The notes: generated from the letters alone by a model not told the origin. A stretch of 64,000 bases of DNA from Streptomyces sp. NBC_01551 (GCF_026339935.1 NZ_JAPEPX010000001.1:1052501-1116500); one strand, 5' to 3'. Positions 8,262 to 18,386 are shown, counted from the first letter of the stretch. Numbers and translations are program-made.

Positions 8262-11200
8262 TCAGCGTGCGTTGAAATACTTCGCTTCGGGGTGGTGGAT
8301 GACGATGGCGTCGGTGGACTGCTCCGGGTGGAGCTGGAACTCCTCGGACAGGTGGACGCCGATCCGCTCCGGCTGGAGGAGGTCGGCGATCTTGGCGCGG
8401 TCCTCCAGATCGGGGCAGGCGCCGTAGCCGAGGGAGAAGCGGGCGCCGCGGTACTTGAGGTCGAACATGTCCTCGACGGCGGCCGGGTCCTCGCCGCCGA
8501 AGCCGAGCTCGGCGCGGACGCGGGCGTGCCAGTACTCGGCCATGGCCTCGGCGAGCTGGACGGAGAGGCCGTGCAGCTCCAGGTACTCGCGGTAGGAGTC
8601 GGACTCGAACAGCTTGGCGGTGGCCTCGCCGATCTTCGAGCCGACGGTGACGACCTGGAGGCCGACCACGTCGGTCTCGCCGGACTCCTCCGGGCGGAAG
8701 AAGTCCGCGAGGCAGAGCCGGCGGCCGCGGCGCTGGCGCGGGAAGGTGAAGCGGGTCCGCTCGTTGCCGGCGTCGTCGAGGATGATCAGGTCCTCGCCCT
8801 TGGAGACGCAGGGGAAGTAGCCGTACACGACGGCCGCTTCCAGGAGGTTCTCGGTGTGCAGCTTGTCGAGCAGGCCGCGCAGCCGCGGCCGGCCCTCGCT
8901 CTCGACGAGCTCCTCGTACGTGGCGCCGCCGGCGCGGGCCTGCTTCAGGCCCCACTGGCCCTTGAAGAGGGCGCCCTCGTCCAGCCAGGAGGCGTAGTCC
9001 TTGAGCGGGATGCCCTTGACGACGCGGGTGCCCCAGAACGGCGGGGTGGGCACGGGGTTGTCGACGGAGACGTCGGAGCGGCCCCCCGGCTCGTCCGGCT
9101 CCTCCACCTGGAGGACGGGCGTGTCGCGCTTGGCGACGCGGCGCTGCTTGAGTTCGGGGAGCTTGGCGCCGGGCACGCCGCGCTTGACGGCGATGAGGGC
9201 GTCCATCAGGCGCAGGCCCTCGAAGGCGTCGCGGGCGTAGCGGACCTCGCCCTCGTAGATCTCGTGGAGGTCCTGCTCGACGTAGGCGCGGGTGAGGGCG
9301 GCGCCGCCGAGGATCACCGGGTAGTCGGCGGCCAGCTTGCGCTGGTTGAGCTCCTCCAGGTTCTCCTTCATGATCACGGTCGACTTCACGAGCAGCCCGG
9401 ACATGCCGATGACGTCGGCCTTGTGCTCCTGCGCGGCTTCGAGGATCGCGGAGACCGGCTGCTTGATGCCGATGTTCACGACGTTGTAGCCGTTGTTGGT
9501 CAAGATGATGTCGACGAGGTTCTTGCCGATGTCGTGGACGTCGCCGCGGACGGTGGCGAGGACGATGGTGCCCTTGCCCTCGTCGTCGGTCTTCTCCATG
9601 TGCGGTTCGAGGTAGGCGACGGCGGTCTTCATGACCTCGGCCGACTGGAGGACGAACGGCAGCTGCATCTGGCCGGAGCCGAACAGTTCGCCGACGACCT
9701 TCATGCCCTCCAGGAGGGTGTCGTTGACGATGTCGAGCGCGGGGCGGGTCTGGAGGGCCTCGTCGAGGTCGGCCTCCAGGCCGTTCTTCTCGCCGTCGAT
9801 GATCCGGCGCTGGAGCCGCTCGTCGAGCGGCAGCGCGAGGAGCTCTTCGGCGCGGCCGGCCTTGAGGGACTTGGTGTTGACGCCCTCGAAGAGGGCCATC
9901 AGCTTCTGCAGCGGGTCGTAGCCCTCGGCGCGCCGGTCGTAGATCAGGTCCAGGGCGGTGTTGACCTGCTCCTCGTCGAAGCGGGCGATCGGCAGGATCT
10001 TGCTGGCGTGCACGATCGCCGAGTCCAGCCCGGCCTTGACGCACTCGTCGAGGAAGACCGAGTTCAGCAGCACGCGGGCGGCCGGGTTGAGGCCGAAGGA
10101 GATGTTCGACAGGCCGAGGGTGGTCTGCACCGCCGGGTGGCGGCGCTTGAGCTCGCGGATCGCCTCGATCGTGGCGATGCCGTCGCCCCGGGACTCCTCC
10201 TGGCCGGTGCAGATCGTGAAGGTGAGGGTGTCGATGAGGATGTCGGACTCGTGGATGCCCCAGTTGCCCGTCAGGTCGTCGATGAGCCGTTCGGCAATGG
10301 CGACCTTGTGTTCGGCGGTGCGGGCCTGGCCCTCCTCGTCGATGGTCAGGGCGATGAGAGCGGCGCCGTGCTCCTGAGCCAGCCGGGTGACGTTGGCGAA
10401 GCGGGACTCCGGGCCGTCGCCGTCCTCGTAGTTGACGGAGTTGATGACGGCGCGGCCCCCGAGCTTCTCCAGGCCGGCCTGGATGACGGGAACCTCGGTG
10501 GAGTCCAGGACGATCGGCAGCGTCGAGGCGGTGGCGAAGCGCCCGGCCAGCTCCTGCATGTCGGCGACGCCGTCGCGGCCGACGTAGTCGACGCAGAGGT
10601 CGAGCATGTGCGCGCCCTCGCGGATCTGGTCGCGCGCCATCTCCACGCAGTCGTCCCAGCGGGCCTCCAGCATGGCCTCGCGGAACTTCTTCGACCCGTT
10701 CGCGTTCGTCCGCTCGCCGATCGCCATGTACGAGGTGTCCTGGCGGAACGGGACCGTCTGGTAGAGCGAGGAGGCGCCGGGCTCCGGGTGGGGCACCCGG
10801 GCGGCGGGGCTCAGCTCGCGGACCCGCTCGACGACCTGGCGCAGGTGCTCCGGCGTCGTGCCGCAGCAGCCGCCGACCAGGGAGAGGCCGTACTCGCGGA
10901 CGAAGGTCTCCTGGGCGTCGGCGAGCTCGCTCGCGGACAGCGGGTAGTGCGCGCCGTTCTTGCCGAGGACGGGCAGGCCGGCGTTGGGCATGCAGGAGAG
11001 CGGGATGCGCGAGTTGCGGGCGAGGTAGCGCAGGTGCTCGCTCATCTCGGCGGGGCCGGTGGCGCAGTTCAAGCCGATCATGTCGATGCCCAGGGGCTCC
11101 AGCGAGGTCAGCGCGGCGCCGATCTCGGAGCCGAGCAGCATGGTGCCGGTGGTCTCGACGGTGACGGAGCAGATCAGCGGCACGGTGATGCCGAGGGCCT

Positions 11201-11774
11201 CCATGGCGCGGCGGGCGCCGATGATGGAGGACTTGGTCTGGAGGAGGTCCTGGGTGGTCTCGACGAGCAGCGCGTCGGCGCCGCCGGAGATCAGGCCCTC
11301 GGCGTTGACCTGGTAGGCGTCGCGGATGGTGGCGTAGTCGATGTGGCCGAGGGTGGGCAGCTTGGTGCCCGGGCCCATGGAGCCGAGGACCCAGCGCTGC
11401 TGTCCGGTGGAGGCGGTGTACTCGTCGGCGACCTCGCGGGCGATGCGGGCGCCCGCCTCGGACAGCTCGAAGTTGCGCTCGGGGATGTCGTACTCGGCGA
11501 GGGCGGCGAAGTTCGCGCCGAAGGTGTTGGTCTCGACGCAGTCCACGCCGACCGCGAAGTACTCCTCGTGGACGGAGCGCACGATGTCGGGGCGGGTGAC
11601 GTTCAGGACCTCGTTGCAGCCTTCGAGGTTCTGGAAGTCCTCCAGGGTGGGGTCCTGTGCCTGGAGCATCGTTCCCATGGCTCCGTCGGCGACGACCACG
11701 CGGGTCGCGAGCGCCTCGCGGAGGGCATCGGCCCGGTTCTGCGGGTCGGTGGGCAGGTTCGGCAACGAGGCCAT
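8262..11774 (-). CDS. metH: Cobalamin-dependent methionine synthase
   Basis: Transfers the methyl group of methyltetrahydrofolate to homocysteine through methylcobalamin, 1170 aa. Domains in order: homocysteine-binding (VVVADGAMGTMLQAQ near the start; zinc Cys pair in LVGGCCGTTPEH), pterin-binding (AIGERTNANGSKKF), the cobalamin module with the cap region and GDVHDIGKNLVDIIL carrying the axial His, and the C-terminal AdoMet-reactivation domain (GYGACPDLEDRAK). The start MASLPNLPTD at 11774 has a GGGAG site just upstream; the open frame to 11828 is unlikely to be translated. No cobalamin or SAH riboswitch could be recognised upstream. Divergent from gylR. Confidence 0.95.
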   Translation of the reverse strand: MASLPNLPTDPQNRADALREALATRVVVADGAMGTMLQAQDPTLEDFQNLEGCNEVLNVTRPDIVRSVHEEYFAVGVDCVETNTFGANFAALAEYDIPERNFELSEAGARIAREVADEYTASTGQQRWVLGSMGPGTKLPTLGHIDYATIRDAYQVNAEGLISGGADALLVETTQDLLQTKSSIIGARRAMEALGITVPLICSVTVETTGTMLLGSEIGAALTSLEPLGIDMIGLNCATGPAEMSEHLRYLARNSRIPLSCMPNAGLPVLGKNGAHYPLSASELADAQETFVREYGLSLVGGCCGTTPEHLRQVVERVRELSPAARVPHPEPGASSLYQTVPFRQDTSYMAIGERTNANGSKKFREAMLEARWDDCVEMARDQIREGAHMLDLCVDYVGRDGVADMQELAGRFATASTLPIVLDSTEVPVIQAGLEKLGGRAVINSVNYEDGDGPESRFANVTRLAQEHGAALIALTIDEEGQARTAEHKVAIAERLIDDLTGNWGIHESDILIDTLTFTICTGQEESRGDGIATIEAIRELKRRHPAVQTTLGLSNISFGLNPAARVLLNSVFLDECVKAGLDSAIVHASKILPIARFDEEQVNTALDLIYDRRAEGYDPLQKLMALFEGVNTKSLKAGRAEELLALPLDERLQRRIIDGEKNGLEADLDEALQTRPALDIVNDTLLEGMKVVGELFGSGQMQLPFVLQSAEVMKTAVAYLEPHMEKTDDEGKGTIVLATVRGDVHDIGKNLVDIILTNNGYNVVNIGIKQPVSAILEAAQEHKADVIGMSGLLVKSTVIMKENLEELNQRKLAADYPVILGGAALTRAYVEQDLHEIYEGEVRYARDAFEGLRLMDALIAVKRGVPGAKLPELKQRRVAKRDTPVLQVEEPDEPGGRSDVSVDNPVPTPPFWGTRVVKGIPLKDYASWLDEGALFKGQWGLKQARAGGATYEELVESEGRPRLRGLLDKLHTENLLEAAVVYGYFPCVSKGEDLIILDDAGNERTRFTFPRQRRGRRLCLADFFRPEESGETDVVGLQVVTVGSKIGEATAKLFESDSYREYLELHGLSVQLAEAMAEYWHARVRAELGFGGEDPAAVEDMFDLKYRGARFSLGYGACPDLEDRAKIADLLQPERIGVHLSEEFQLHPEQSTDAIVIHHPEAKYFNAR

Positions 11775-11983
11775 GGCTGAGCTCCCTGGAATGCGACGGC
11801 TGTCGGCTTTACACCCCATCTGCGTCAAGGGTGCACGCGGTCAGGGTAACCGCGCGGCAACAGCCCCGGTGGAGGTGTCCCACGTGGCGGACTGCATTCT
11901 GGGCGTGGGGGCTTCCCGGCGTGGCCGAAACCGGCTGTCCTGATGACCTGCACCTCGTGCGCAAGGTCGACATCGACCGATAC

Positions 11984-12001
11984 TGTTCAGCATTGTCGAA
12001 C
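11984..12001. promoter_or_regulatory. Candidate GylR operator before gylR
   Basis: TGTTCAGCATTGTCGAAC, a partial palindrome (GTTC ... GAAC) 22 bases before the gylR start. The 12-base core GCATTGTCGAAC recurs exactly at 12969-12980 in front of glpF. IclR-family regulators often bind palindromes of about this size and repress their own gene, so autoregulation is inferred. Confidence 0.55.
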
Positions 12002-12023
12002 TACGTCAGCAGGAGGCTGCACG

Positions 12024-12791
12024 ATGGCACGGAACATCCAGTCGCTCGAACGAGCCGCTGCGATGCTGCGGCTCCTGGCGGGCGGCGAGCGCCGGCTGGG
12101 TCTCTCGGACGTGGCGGGCGCCCTGGGCCTCGCCAAGGGCACCGCGCACGGGATCCTGCGCACCCTGCAGGCCGAGGGCTTCGTGGAGCAGGATCCCGCC
12201 TCGGGCCGCTACCAGCTGGGCGCGGAGCTGCTGCGCCTGGGCAACAGCTACCTGGACGTCCACGAGCTGCGCGCCCGCGCCCTGGTGTGGACGGACGACC
12301 TGGCCCGGGCGAGCGGTGAGAGCGTCTACGTCGGCGTGCTCCACAAGAGCGGGGTGCTGATCATGCACCACGTGTTCCGGCCCGACGACAGCCGTCAGGT
12401 GCTGGAGGTGGGGGCCATGCAGCCGCTGCACTCCACGGCTCTGGGCAAGGTGCTGTCGGCGTTCGACCCGGTGGCGCACACGGAGGCCGTGGAGGTGGAG
12501 CGCGAGGCGTTCACGCCCCGGACGGTCACGGACGCCGTCGGCTTCGAGGAAGTGCTGGACCTGACCCGGGCCCGCGGCTGGGCCTCGGACGTCGAGGAGA
12601 CCTGGGACGGCATCGCCTCGGTGGCCGCGCCCATCCACGACCGGCGCCGGATGCCCGTGGGCGCGGTGGCCGTCGCGGGCGCCGTGGAGCGGGTCTGCGG
12701 GGAGTCCGGGGAGCCGCGGCCGGCCCTGGTTGCCTCGGTCCGGGACTGCGCCCGGTCGGTTTCGCGCGACCTTGGCGCGGGCCGGTTCTGA
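12024..12791 (+). CDS. gylR: IclR-family regulator of glycerol use, GylR
   Basis: 255 aa. N-terminal winged helix (residues about 5-65: SLERAAAMLRLLAGGERRLG, LGLAKGTAHGILRTLQAEGF) and a C-terminal IclR effector domain (about 80-250, with LHSTALGKVLSAF and the RGWASDVEETWDGIASVAAP segment). ATG at 12024 is fixed by a perfect AGGAGG at 12011-12016. It precedes glpF-glpK-glpD, the arrangement of the gyl locus of S. coelicolor, where GylR represses the operon and itself and responds to glycerol 3-phosphate or glycerol (established for that organism). The matching motifs at 11984-12001 and 12969-12980 support the same here. Confidence 0.9.
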   Translation: MARNIQSLERAAAMLRLLAGGERRLGLSDVAGALGLAKGTAHGILRTLQAEGFVEQDPASGRYQLGAELLRLGNSYLDVHELRARALVWTDDLARASGESVYVGVLHKSGVLIMHHVFRPDDSRQVLEVGAMQPLHSTALGKVLSAFDPVAHTEAVEVEREAFTPRTVTDAVGFEEVLDLTRARGWASDVEETWDGIASVAAPIHDRRRMPVGAVAVAGAVERVCGESGEPRPALVASVRDCARSVSRDLGAGRF

Positions 12792-13105
12792 CCTTGCTTT
12801 GAGCACCCCGGTGGCCGATCCATACGCCATTGGGGTGCATTTCGCCATCTTCTGATCATGGGATGGCTGAATTTGGGCGATCGTACCGTGTGGTAACGAT
12901 CCGGCATTTGACCTGGTCAACCCTTGACGCGTTCTTCACCCGGGATGAAAACTGCCGTTCATCGGTCGGCATTGTCGAACAGCTACCGGCAATAAGCGTT
13001 AGGCTGTGGCAAGGCCAAGGACCGGTGCAGCACTCACCGAGTGCGTGGACCACCGGAGGGACCCGGTGTCCGCCCACCCCTGGACGTAAGACAAAGGAGT
13101 CGCGG
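12792..13105 (+). promoter_or_regulatory. glpFKD promoter region
   Basis: 314 bases between gylR and glpF without a convincing gene. It holds a TTGACG -35-like element at 12924-12929, the candidate GylR site GCATTGTCGAAC at 12969-12980 (with a GTTC at 12957-12960 that could be the left arm) and an AAAGGAG ribosome site at 13093-13099. Confidence 0.55.
12969..12980. promoter_or_regulatory. Candidate GylR operator before glpF
   Basis: GCATTGTCGAAC, followed by A (12981), identical over 12 bases to the motif in front of gylR. It lies 126 bases before the glpF start. The GAACA half-site is clear; the left arm is weaker than at gylR. Confidence 0.5.
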
Positions 13106-13888
13106 GTGTCCAGCTCCGACATCTTCATCGGCGAGACCATCGGTACCGCCCTGCTCACCCTGCTGGGTGGCGGCGTCTGCGCCGCCGTCACGCTCAAGAG
13201 CTCCAAGGCCCGGAACGCGGGCTGGCTCGCGATCACCTTCGGCTGGGGTTTCGCCGTACTGATCGCCGCCTACGTGTCCGCGCCGCTCTCCGGTGCGCAC
13301 CTCAACCCGGCCGTCACCGTCGGCCTCGCCATCAAGAACAGCGACTGGAGCGACGTACCGGTGTACTTCGCCGGTCAGCTCCTCGGCGCCATGCTCGGCG
13401 CGGTCCTGATGTGGGTCACGTACTACGGCCAGTTCCTGGCGCACCTCTCGGACCCGGAGCACATCCGTGACGCCAAGCTCGGCCCCGAGGACCCGCACCC
13501 GCACGACCAGGCCGGCCCGGTCCTCGGTGTCTTCTCCACCGGCCCCGAGATCCGCAACGTCGTCCAGAACCTCGCGACCGAGATCATAGGTACGGCCGTC
13601 CTGGTCCTGGCGATCCTGACCCAGGGGCTCCAGGACGGCGGCAAGGGCCTCGGCGTCATCGGCGTCCTGATCACCTCGTTCGTCGTCGTCGGCATCGGCC
13701 TCTCGCTCGGCGGTCCGACCGGCTACGCCATCAACCCGGTCCGCGACCTCGGTCCGCGCATCGTCCACGCCCTGCTGCCGCTGCCCAACAAGGGCGGCTC
13801 GGACTGGGGATACTCCTGGATCCCGGTCGTCGGCCCGCTCGTCGGTGCCGCCGTCGCCGGTGGTCTGTACAACATCGCGTTCGCCTGA
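13106..13888 (+). CDS. glpF: Glycerol facilitator (aquaglyceroporin)
   Basis: MIP-family channel for glycerol uptake, 260 aa with about six membrane helices. First pore motif NPA at residues 67-69 ([11 protein letters not shown]). The second is NPV followed by Arg (residues 210-213, [13 protein letters not shown]), whose NPxR-D-x-GPR setting is typical of glycerol facilitators. GTG at 13106 is preferred because AAAGGAG lies 7 bases upstream; the frame is open to 12830 without a ribosome site. First gene of the glpF-glpK-glpD operon, 78 bases before glpK. Confidence 0.92.
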   Translation: MSSSDIFIGETIGTALLTLLGGGVCAAVTLKSSKARNAGWLAITFGWGFAVLIAAYVSAPLSGAHLNPAVTVGLAIKNSDWSDVPVYFAGQLLGAMLGAVLMWVTYYGQFLAHLSDPEHIRDAKLGPEDPHPHDQAGPVLGVFSTGPEIRNVVQNLATEIIGTAVLVLAILTQGLQDGGKGLGVIGVLITSFVVVGIGLSLGGPTGYAINPVRDLGPRIVHALLPLPNKGGSDWGYSWIPVVGPLVGAAVAGGLYNIAFA

Positions 13889-13966
13889 TCAGCATCGGCT
13901 CGTATCGCAAGATCCGCACCGCACTCCTGATTCCGCCTACCTAGAGACCTGCCAGGAGCAGTCACC

Positions 13967-15493
13967 ATGACGAACAGCACCGGCCCCTTCATCGCCGCGA
14001 TCGACCAGGGCACCACCTCCTCCCGCTGCATCGTGTTCGACCGCGACGGCCGCATCGTCGCCGTCGACCAGAAGGAGCACGAGCAGATCTTCCCGAAGCC
14101 GGGCTGGGTCGAGCACGACGCCACCGAGATCTGGACCAACGTCCAGGAGGTCGTCGCCGGCGCCATCGCCAAGGCCGAGATCACCGCCGCCGACGTCAAG
14201 GCGGTCGGCATCACCAACCAGCGCGAGACCACCGTCCTGTGGGACAAGAACACCGGCGAGCCGGTGCACAACGCGCTGGTCTGGCAGGACACCCGCACCG
14301 ACGCCCTGTGCAAGGAGCTCGGCCGCAACGTCGGCCAGGACCGCTTCCGCCGCGAGACGGGCCTGCCGCTCGCCTCGTACTTCGCGGGCCCCAAGGTGCG
14401 CTGGCTGCTCGACAACGTCGAGGGCCTGCGCGAGCGCGCCGAGGCCGGCGACATCCTCTTCGGCACCATGGACTCCTGGGTCATCTGGAACCTCACCGGT
14501 GGCGCCCAGGGCGGCGTGCACGTCACGGACGTCACCAACGCCTCGCGCACCATGCTGATGAACCTCCACACCCTGGAGTGGGACCACAAGATCGCGGAGT
14601 CGATGGAGGTCCCGACCAACGTCCTCCCCGAGATCAAGTCCTCCGCCGAGGTCTACGGCCACGTCAAGGACGGCGTCCTCGCCGGTGTCCCGGTCGCCTC
14701 GGCGCTCGGCGACCAGCAGGCCGCCCTCTTCGGCCAGACCTGTTTCGCCGAGGGCGAGGCCAAGTCCACCTACGGCACCGGCACGTTCATGCTGATGAAC
14801 ACCGGCGACAAGGTCATCAACTCCTACAGCGGCCTGCTGACCACGGTCGGCTACAAGATCGGCGACCAGAAGCCGGTCTACGCCCTGGAGGGCTCCATCG
14901 CCGTCACCGGCTCGCTCGTCCAGTGGATGCGCGACCAGATGGGCATGATCAAGACCGCGGCCGAGATCGAGACCCTCGCGTCCTCGGTCGACGACAACGG
15001 CGGCGCCTACTTCGTGCCGGCCTTCTCCGGCCTGTTCGCCCCGTACTGGCGCTCCGACGCCCGAGGCGTGATCGCCGGCCTCACCCGGTACGTCACCAAG
15101 GCGCACATCGCCCGTGCCGTCCTGGAGGCCACCGCCTGGCAGACCCGCGAGATCACCGACGCCATGACCAAGGACTCGGGCGTCGAGCTCGCGGCCCTCA
15201 AGGTCGACGGCGGCATGACCTCCAACAACCTGCTGATGCAGACCCTCTCCGACTTCGTGGACGCCCCCGTGGTCCGTCCCATGGTCGCGGAGACCACCTG
15301 CCTCGGCGCCGCCTACGCCGCCGGCCTGGCCGTCGGCTTCTGGCCCGACACCGACGCCCTGCGCGCCAACTGGCGCCGCGCGGCGGAGTGGACCCCGCGG
15401 ATGCCCGCCGAGCAGCGGGACCGCGAGTACAAGAACTGGCTCAAGGCCGTCGAGCGGTCCATGGGCTGGATCGACGACGAAGACGCCAGCTGA
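13967..15493 (+). CDS. glpK: Glycerol kinase
   Basis: FGGY-family kinase that converts glycerol and ATP to glycerol 3-phosphate in the cytoplasm, 508 aa, the usual length. N-terminal phosphate loop [15 protein letters not shown] (residues about 11-25), substrate-contact segments [12 protein letters not shown] and WQDTRTD, and the C-terminal ATP domain with [14 protein letters not shown] and [20 protein letters not shown] lies 7 bases before the ATG. Together with GlpF it traps incoming glycerol; the product is oxidised by GlpD encoded next, 39 bases downstream. Confidence 0.96.
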   Translation: MTNSTGPFIAAIDQGTTSSRCIVFDRDGRIVAVDQKEHEQIFPKPGWVEHDATEIWTNVQEVVAGAIAKAEITAADVKAVGITNQRETTVLWDKNTGEPVHNALVWQDTRTDALCKELGRNVGQDRFRRETGLPLASYFAGPKVRWLLDNVEGLRERAEAGDILFGTMDSWVIWNLTGGAQGGVHVTDVTNASRTMLMNLHTLEWDHKIAESMEVPTNVLPEIKSSAEVYGHVKDGVLAGVPVASALGDQQAALFGQTCFAEGEAKSTYGTGTFMLMNTGDKVINSYSGLLTTVGYKIGDQKPVYALEGSIAVTGSLVQWMRDQMGMIKTAAEIETLASSVDDNGGAYFVPAFSGLFAPYWRSDARGVIAGLTRYVTKAHIARAVLEATAWQTREITDAMTKDSGVELAALKVDGGMTSNNLLMQTLSDFVDAPVVRPMVAETTCLGAAYAAGLAVGFWPDTDALRANWRRAAEWTPRMPAEQRDREYKNWLKAVERSMGWIDDEDAS

Positions 15494-15532
15494 CGCACCA
15501 GCTGAGTCAATCGACGAGGAGCTAAGAGAGAT

Positions 15533-17140
15533 ATGAGCAGCCTGCAGAGCGTTCCCGCACTGGGCACGCACCCGACCGCCGGTTCGAACCCGAGCCGTGC
15601 CGAGACCCGCGAGCAGCTGGCCAAGGCCACGTACGACCTGCTGGTCATCGGCGGTGGAATCCTGGGCACCTCGGTGGCCTGGCACGCCGCGCAGTCGGGT
15701 CTGCGGGTTGCCATGGTGGACGCCGGCGACTTCGCCGGCGCCACCTCCTCGGCCTCCTCCAAGCTCGTCCACGGCGGTCTTCGCTACCTGCAGACCGGCG
15801 CGGTCAAGCTGGTCGCCGAGAACCACCACGAGCGCCGGGTGCTGGCCAAGGACGTGGCCCCGCACCTGGTCAACCCGCTCACGTTCTACCTGCCGGTCTA
15901 CAAGGGCGGCCCGGTCGGCGCCGCCAAGCTGGGCGCGGGCGTCTTCGCCTACTCCGCCCTCTCGGCCTTCGGCGACGGCATGGGCAAGGTCATATCCCCG
16001 GCCCGCGCCGTCGCCGACAACCCCGGCCTCAAGACGGACAACCTCAAGGCCGTCGCGGTCTACTACGACCACCAGATGAACGACTCCCGCGTCGCCGTCA
16101 TGACGGTCCGCGCGGCCGTCGAGTCCGGCGCCGTCGTCCTCAACCACGCCGAGGTCACCGGTCTGCGCATGACGCGCGGCCGGGTCAGCGGCGCCGAGCT
16201 CAAGGACCGCCTGGACGGCACCGAGTTCGGGATCGACGCGCGCGTCGTGCTCAACGCCACCGGCCCGTGGGTGGACCACCTGCGGCGCATGGAAGACAAG
16301 CACTCGATGCCGTCGATCCGCCTGTCCAAGGGCGCGCACATCGTGATGAAGCGCAAGTCGCCGTGGAAGGCCGCCATGGCCACCCCGATCGACAAGTACC
16401 GCATCACCTTCGCGCTCCCGTGGGAGGACCAGCTGCTGCTGGGCACCACCGACGAGGTCTACGAGGGCGACCCGGCGGACGTGCGCGCCACCGAGGCCGA
16501 CATCCAGCAGATCCTCGACGAGGCGGCGTTCTCCGTGAACGACGCCGACCTCGACCGCTCGCTGATGACGTACGCCTTCGCCGGCCTGCGGGTGCTGCCC
16601 GGCGGCCCCGGCGGTGTCGAGAAGGCCAAGCGCGAGACGGTCGTCTCCGAGGGCGCCGGCGGCATGCTGTCGGTGGCCGGCGGCAAGTGGACGACGTACC
16701 GCCACATCGGCCGTGTGGTCATGGACAAGCTGGCCAAGCTCCCGGGCAGCCCGCTGACCGAGGACATGGAGCCGGTGAAGTCCCTCGTACGCCGGATCGC
16801 GCTGCCCGGTGTCGCCAACCCGAACGCCGTCGCGCACCGCCTGCTGGTGGACCGCGAGCCCGGCACCCGGATGGACCCGCTGACCGCCCGTCACCTGGCG
16901 TCCCACTACGGCTCGCTGGCCTTCGACATCGCGCGGCTCGCGAACGAGGACCCGGCGCTCGCCGAGCGGATCCACCCCGACGGTCCGGAGATCTGGGCGC
17001 AGGTCGCCTACGCCCGTGACAACGAGTGGGCCGAGACGGTCGACGACGTGCTGCGCCGCCGTACGACGGTGACGATCCGCGGCCTGGACAGCGACGACGT
17101 GCGCGGCCGGGTCGAGGAGATGCTGGGCCGCAAGGCATAG
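15533..17140 (+). CDS. glpD: Aerobic glycerol-3-phosphate dehydrogenase
   Basis: FAD-dependent membrane-associated enzyme that oxidises glycerol 3-phosphate to dihydroxyacetone phosphate and passes electrons to quinone, 535 aa. FAD-binding GGGILG is at residues 40-45 after a 33-residue leader. Family marks include SSASSKLVHGGLRYLQTG, the TDEVYEGDPADVRATEADI region and the GKWTTYRHIG segment; the C-terminal helical domain follows. GAGGAG precedes the ATG by 10 bases. Last gene of the operon, closed by a perfect hairpin at 17159-17190. Confidence 0.95.
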   Translation: MSSLQSVPALGTHPTAGSNPSRAETREQLAKATYDLLVIGGGILGTSVAWHAAQSGLRVAMVDAGDFAGATSSASSKLVHGGLRYLQTGAVKLVAENHHERRVLAKDVAPHLVNPLTFYLPVYKGGPVGAAKLGAGVFAYSALSAFGDGMGKVISPARAVADNPGLKTDNLKAVAVYYDHQMNDSRVAVMTVRAAVESGAVVLNHAEVTGLRMTRGRVSGAELKDRLDGTEFGIDARVVLNATGPWVDHLRRMEDKHSMPSIRLSKGAHIVMKRKSPWKAAMATPIDKYRITFALPWEDQLLLGTTDEVYEGDPADVRATEADIQQILDEAAFSVNDADLDRSLMTYAFAGLRVLPGGPGGVEKAKRETVVSEGAGGMLSVAGGKWTTYRHIGRVVMDKLAKLPGSPLTEDMEPVKSLVRRIALPGVANPNAVAHRLLVDREPGTRMDPLTARHLASHYGSLAFDIARLANEDPALAERIHPDGPEIWAQVAYARDNEWAETVDDVLRRRTTVTIRGLDSDDVRGRVEEMLGRKA

Positions 17141-17158
17141 CTCTCCCGCAGGTGGGGA

Positions 17159-17190
17159 AGAGGGGCGGTTCCGAGGGGAACCGCCCCTCT
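17159..17190 (+). terminator. Terminator of the glpFKD operon
   Basis: AGAGGGGCGGTTCC (17159-17172) and its exact complement GGAACCGCCCCTCT (17177-17190) with a GAGG loop, 18 bases after the glpD stop. Confidence 0.85.
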
Positions 17191-17267
17191 GTCGTGGGCT
17201 GTGGCTGGTGTCGTCTCAAGGCTTAGGCTGACCCACGTACGCAAGGGAACTTCGGAAGGAGACCTGG

Positions 17268-18254
17268 GTGATCGAGCTTGAGGGCGTGCCCGAGCTGATC
17301 GACCCGGTCATGGTGGCCGCGTTCGAGGGCTGGAACGACGCGGGTGACGCGGCCTCCGGTGCGGTGGCGCACCTGGACCGGGAGTGGAAGGGCGAGGTCT
17401 TCGCGGCTCTGGACGCCGAGGACTACTACGATTTCCAGGTCAACCGGCCGACGGTGTGGCTGGACAACGGGGTACGGAAGATCACCTGGCCGACGACCCG
17501 GCTGTCGGTGGTGCGCATCGGCGGGACCAAGCCGCGTGACCTGGTGCTGGTGAGGGGGATCGAACCCTCCATGCGCTGGCGGTCGTTCTGCAACGAGATC
17601 CTCGGCTTCGCGCACGAGCTGGGCGTGGAGATGGTGGTCATCCTGGGCGCGCTGCTCGGGGACACCCCGCACACGCGTCCCGTTCCGGTGAGCGGGGTGA
17701 CCTCGGACGCGGACCTGGCGCGGACGATGGACCTGGAGGAGACCCGCTACGAGGGGCCCACGGGGATCGTGGGGGTGCTCCAGGAGGCCTGTACGCACGC
17801 GGGCGTTCCGGCGGTGTCGCTGTGGGCGGCGGTGCCGCACTACGTGTCGCAGCCGCCGAACCCGAAGGCGACGCTGGCCCTGCTGAACCGGCTGGAGGAC
17901 CTGATCGACATCCGGATCCCGCTGGGTGAACTCCCGGAGGACGCGCGGGCCTGGCAGCTGGGCGTGGACCAACTGGCCGCCGAGGACAGCGAGGTGGCCG
18001 AGTACGTCCAGACGCTGGAGGAGGCGCGGGACACGGCGGACCTGCCGGAGGCCTCGGGCGACGCGATCGCCCGGGAGTTCGAGCGGTACCTGCGGCGCCG
18101 GGACCCGGCCGGGCCGTCCTCGACGGAGCCGGGTGACGGTTCGTACCTGCGCGACCCGTCGAGCGGGCTCCCCCGCCCGCCGAAGCGCAAGCCGGACCCG
18201 GAGCCCCCGTCCCCGTCCTCGGACGATGAGGACGACACCCCGCCGGAAGCCTGA
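17268..18254 (+). CDS. PAC2-family protein (proteasome assembly chaperone-like fold)
   Basis: 328 aa, GTG start with GGAAGGAG about 8 bases upstream. The PAC2 domain spans about residues 1-270: MIELEGVPELIDPVMVAAFE at the start and VEMVVILGALLGDTPHTRP in the middle. The last 60 residues are a charged, Pro-rich disordered tail. Actinobacterial PAC2 proteins are conserved, but their role is not established; the eukaryotic fold family assists proteasome assembly, and actinobacteria do have proteasomes. Convergent with mshC. Confidence 0.8.
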   Translation: MIELEGVPELIDPVMVAAFEGWNDAGDAASGAVAHLDREWKGEVFAALDAEDYYDFQVNRPTVWLDNGVRKITWPTTRLSVVRIGGTKPRDLVLVRGIEPSMRWRSFCNEILGFAHELGVEMVVILGALLGDTPHTRPVPVSGVTSDADLARTMDLEETRYEGPTGIVGVLQEACTHAGVPAVSLWAAVPHYVSQPPNPKATLALLNRLEDLIDIRIPLGELPEDARAWQLGVDQLAAEDSEVAEYVQTLEEARDTADLPEASGDAIAREFERYLRRRDPAGPSSTEPGDGSYLRDPSSGLPRPPKRKPDPEPPSPSSDDEDDTPPEA

Positions 18255-18310
18255 CCGGGCCGGGCCGGGTGGAGGGAACTCCTCCCCGCCCCGCCCTTTC
18301 CCCGTTTCCC

Positions 18311-18350
18311 GGGGCTCCGCCCCGGACCCCCGTACCAGGGGCGGAGCCCC
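18311..18350. terminator. Bidirectional terminator made of a common palindromic repeat
   Basis: GGGGCTCCGCCCC (18311-18323) and its exact complement (18338-18350), between the convergent PAC2 and mshC genes. With its flanks (CTCCCCGCCCC on the left, CGGACCCCCGT in the loop) it belongs to a repeat family also present, inverted and inside a coding sequence, at about 26301-26354. Confidence 0.8.
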
Positions 18351-18386
18351 CGGCACGTGTGGTCGCGGGCGTCGCGGGCGGAATTG

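Noticed and set aside
8232..11780. Very long plus-strand open frame opposite metH (and similar frames at 763-1851, 3690-7067, 13937-16975, 34265-36046)
   Set aside because: They lie antisense to clearly conserved genes and encode biased Gly/Val/Glu/Asp or Arg/Pro strings without domains, as expected from GC-rich codon usage.
11775..12023. Cobalamin or SAH riboswitch before metH
   Set aside because: I looked for the conserved box elements of either class on the minus strand and did not recognise them; a covariance-model search would settle it.
12830..13105. N-terminal extension of GlpF
   Set aside because: The open frame covers the promoter and operator region; the AAAGGAG site and family alignment support the GTG at 13106.
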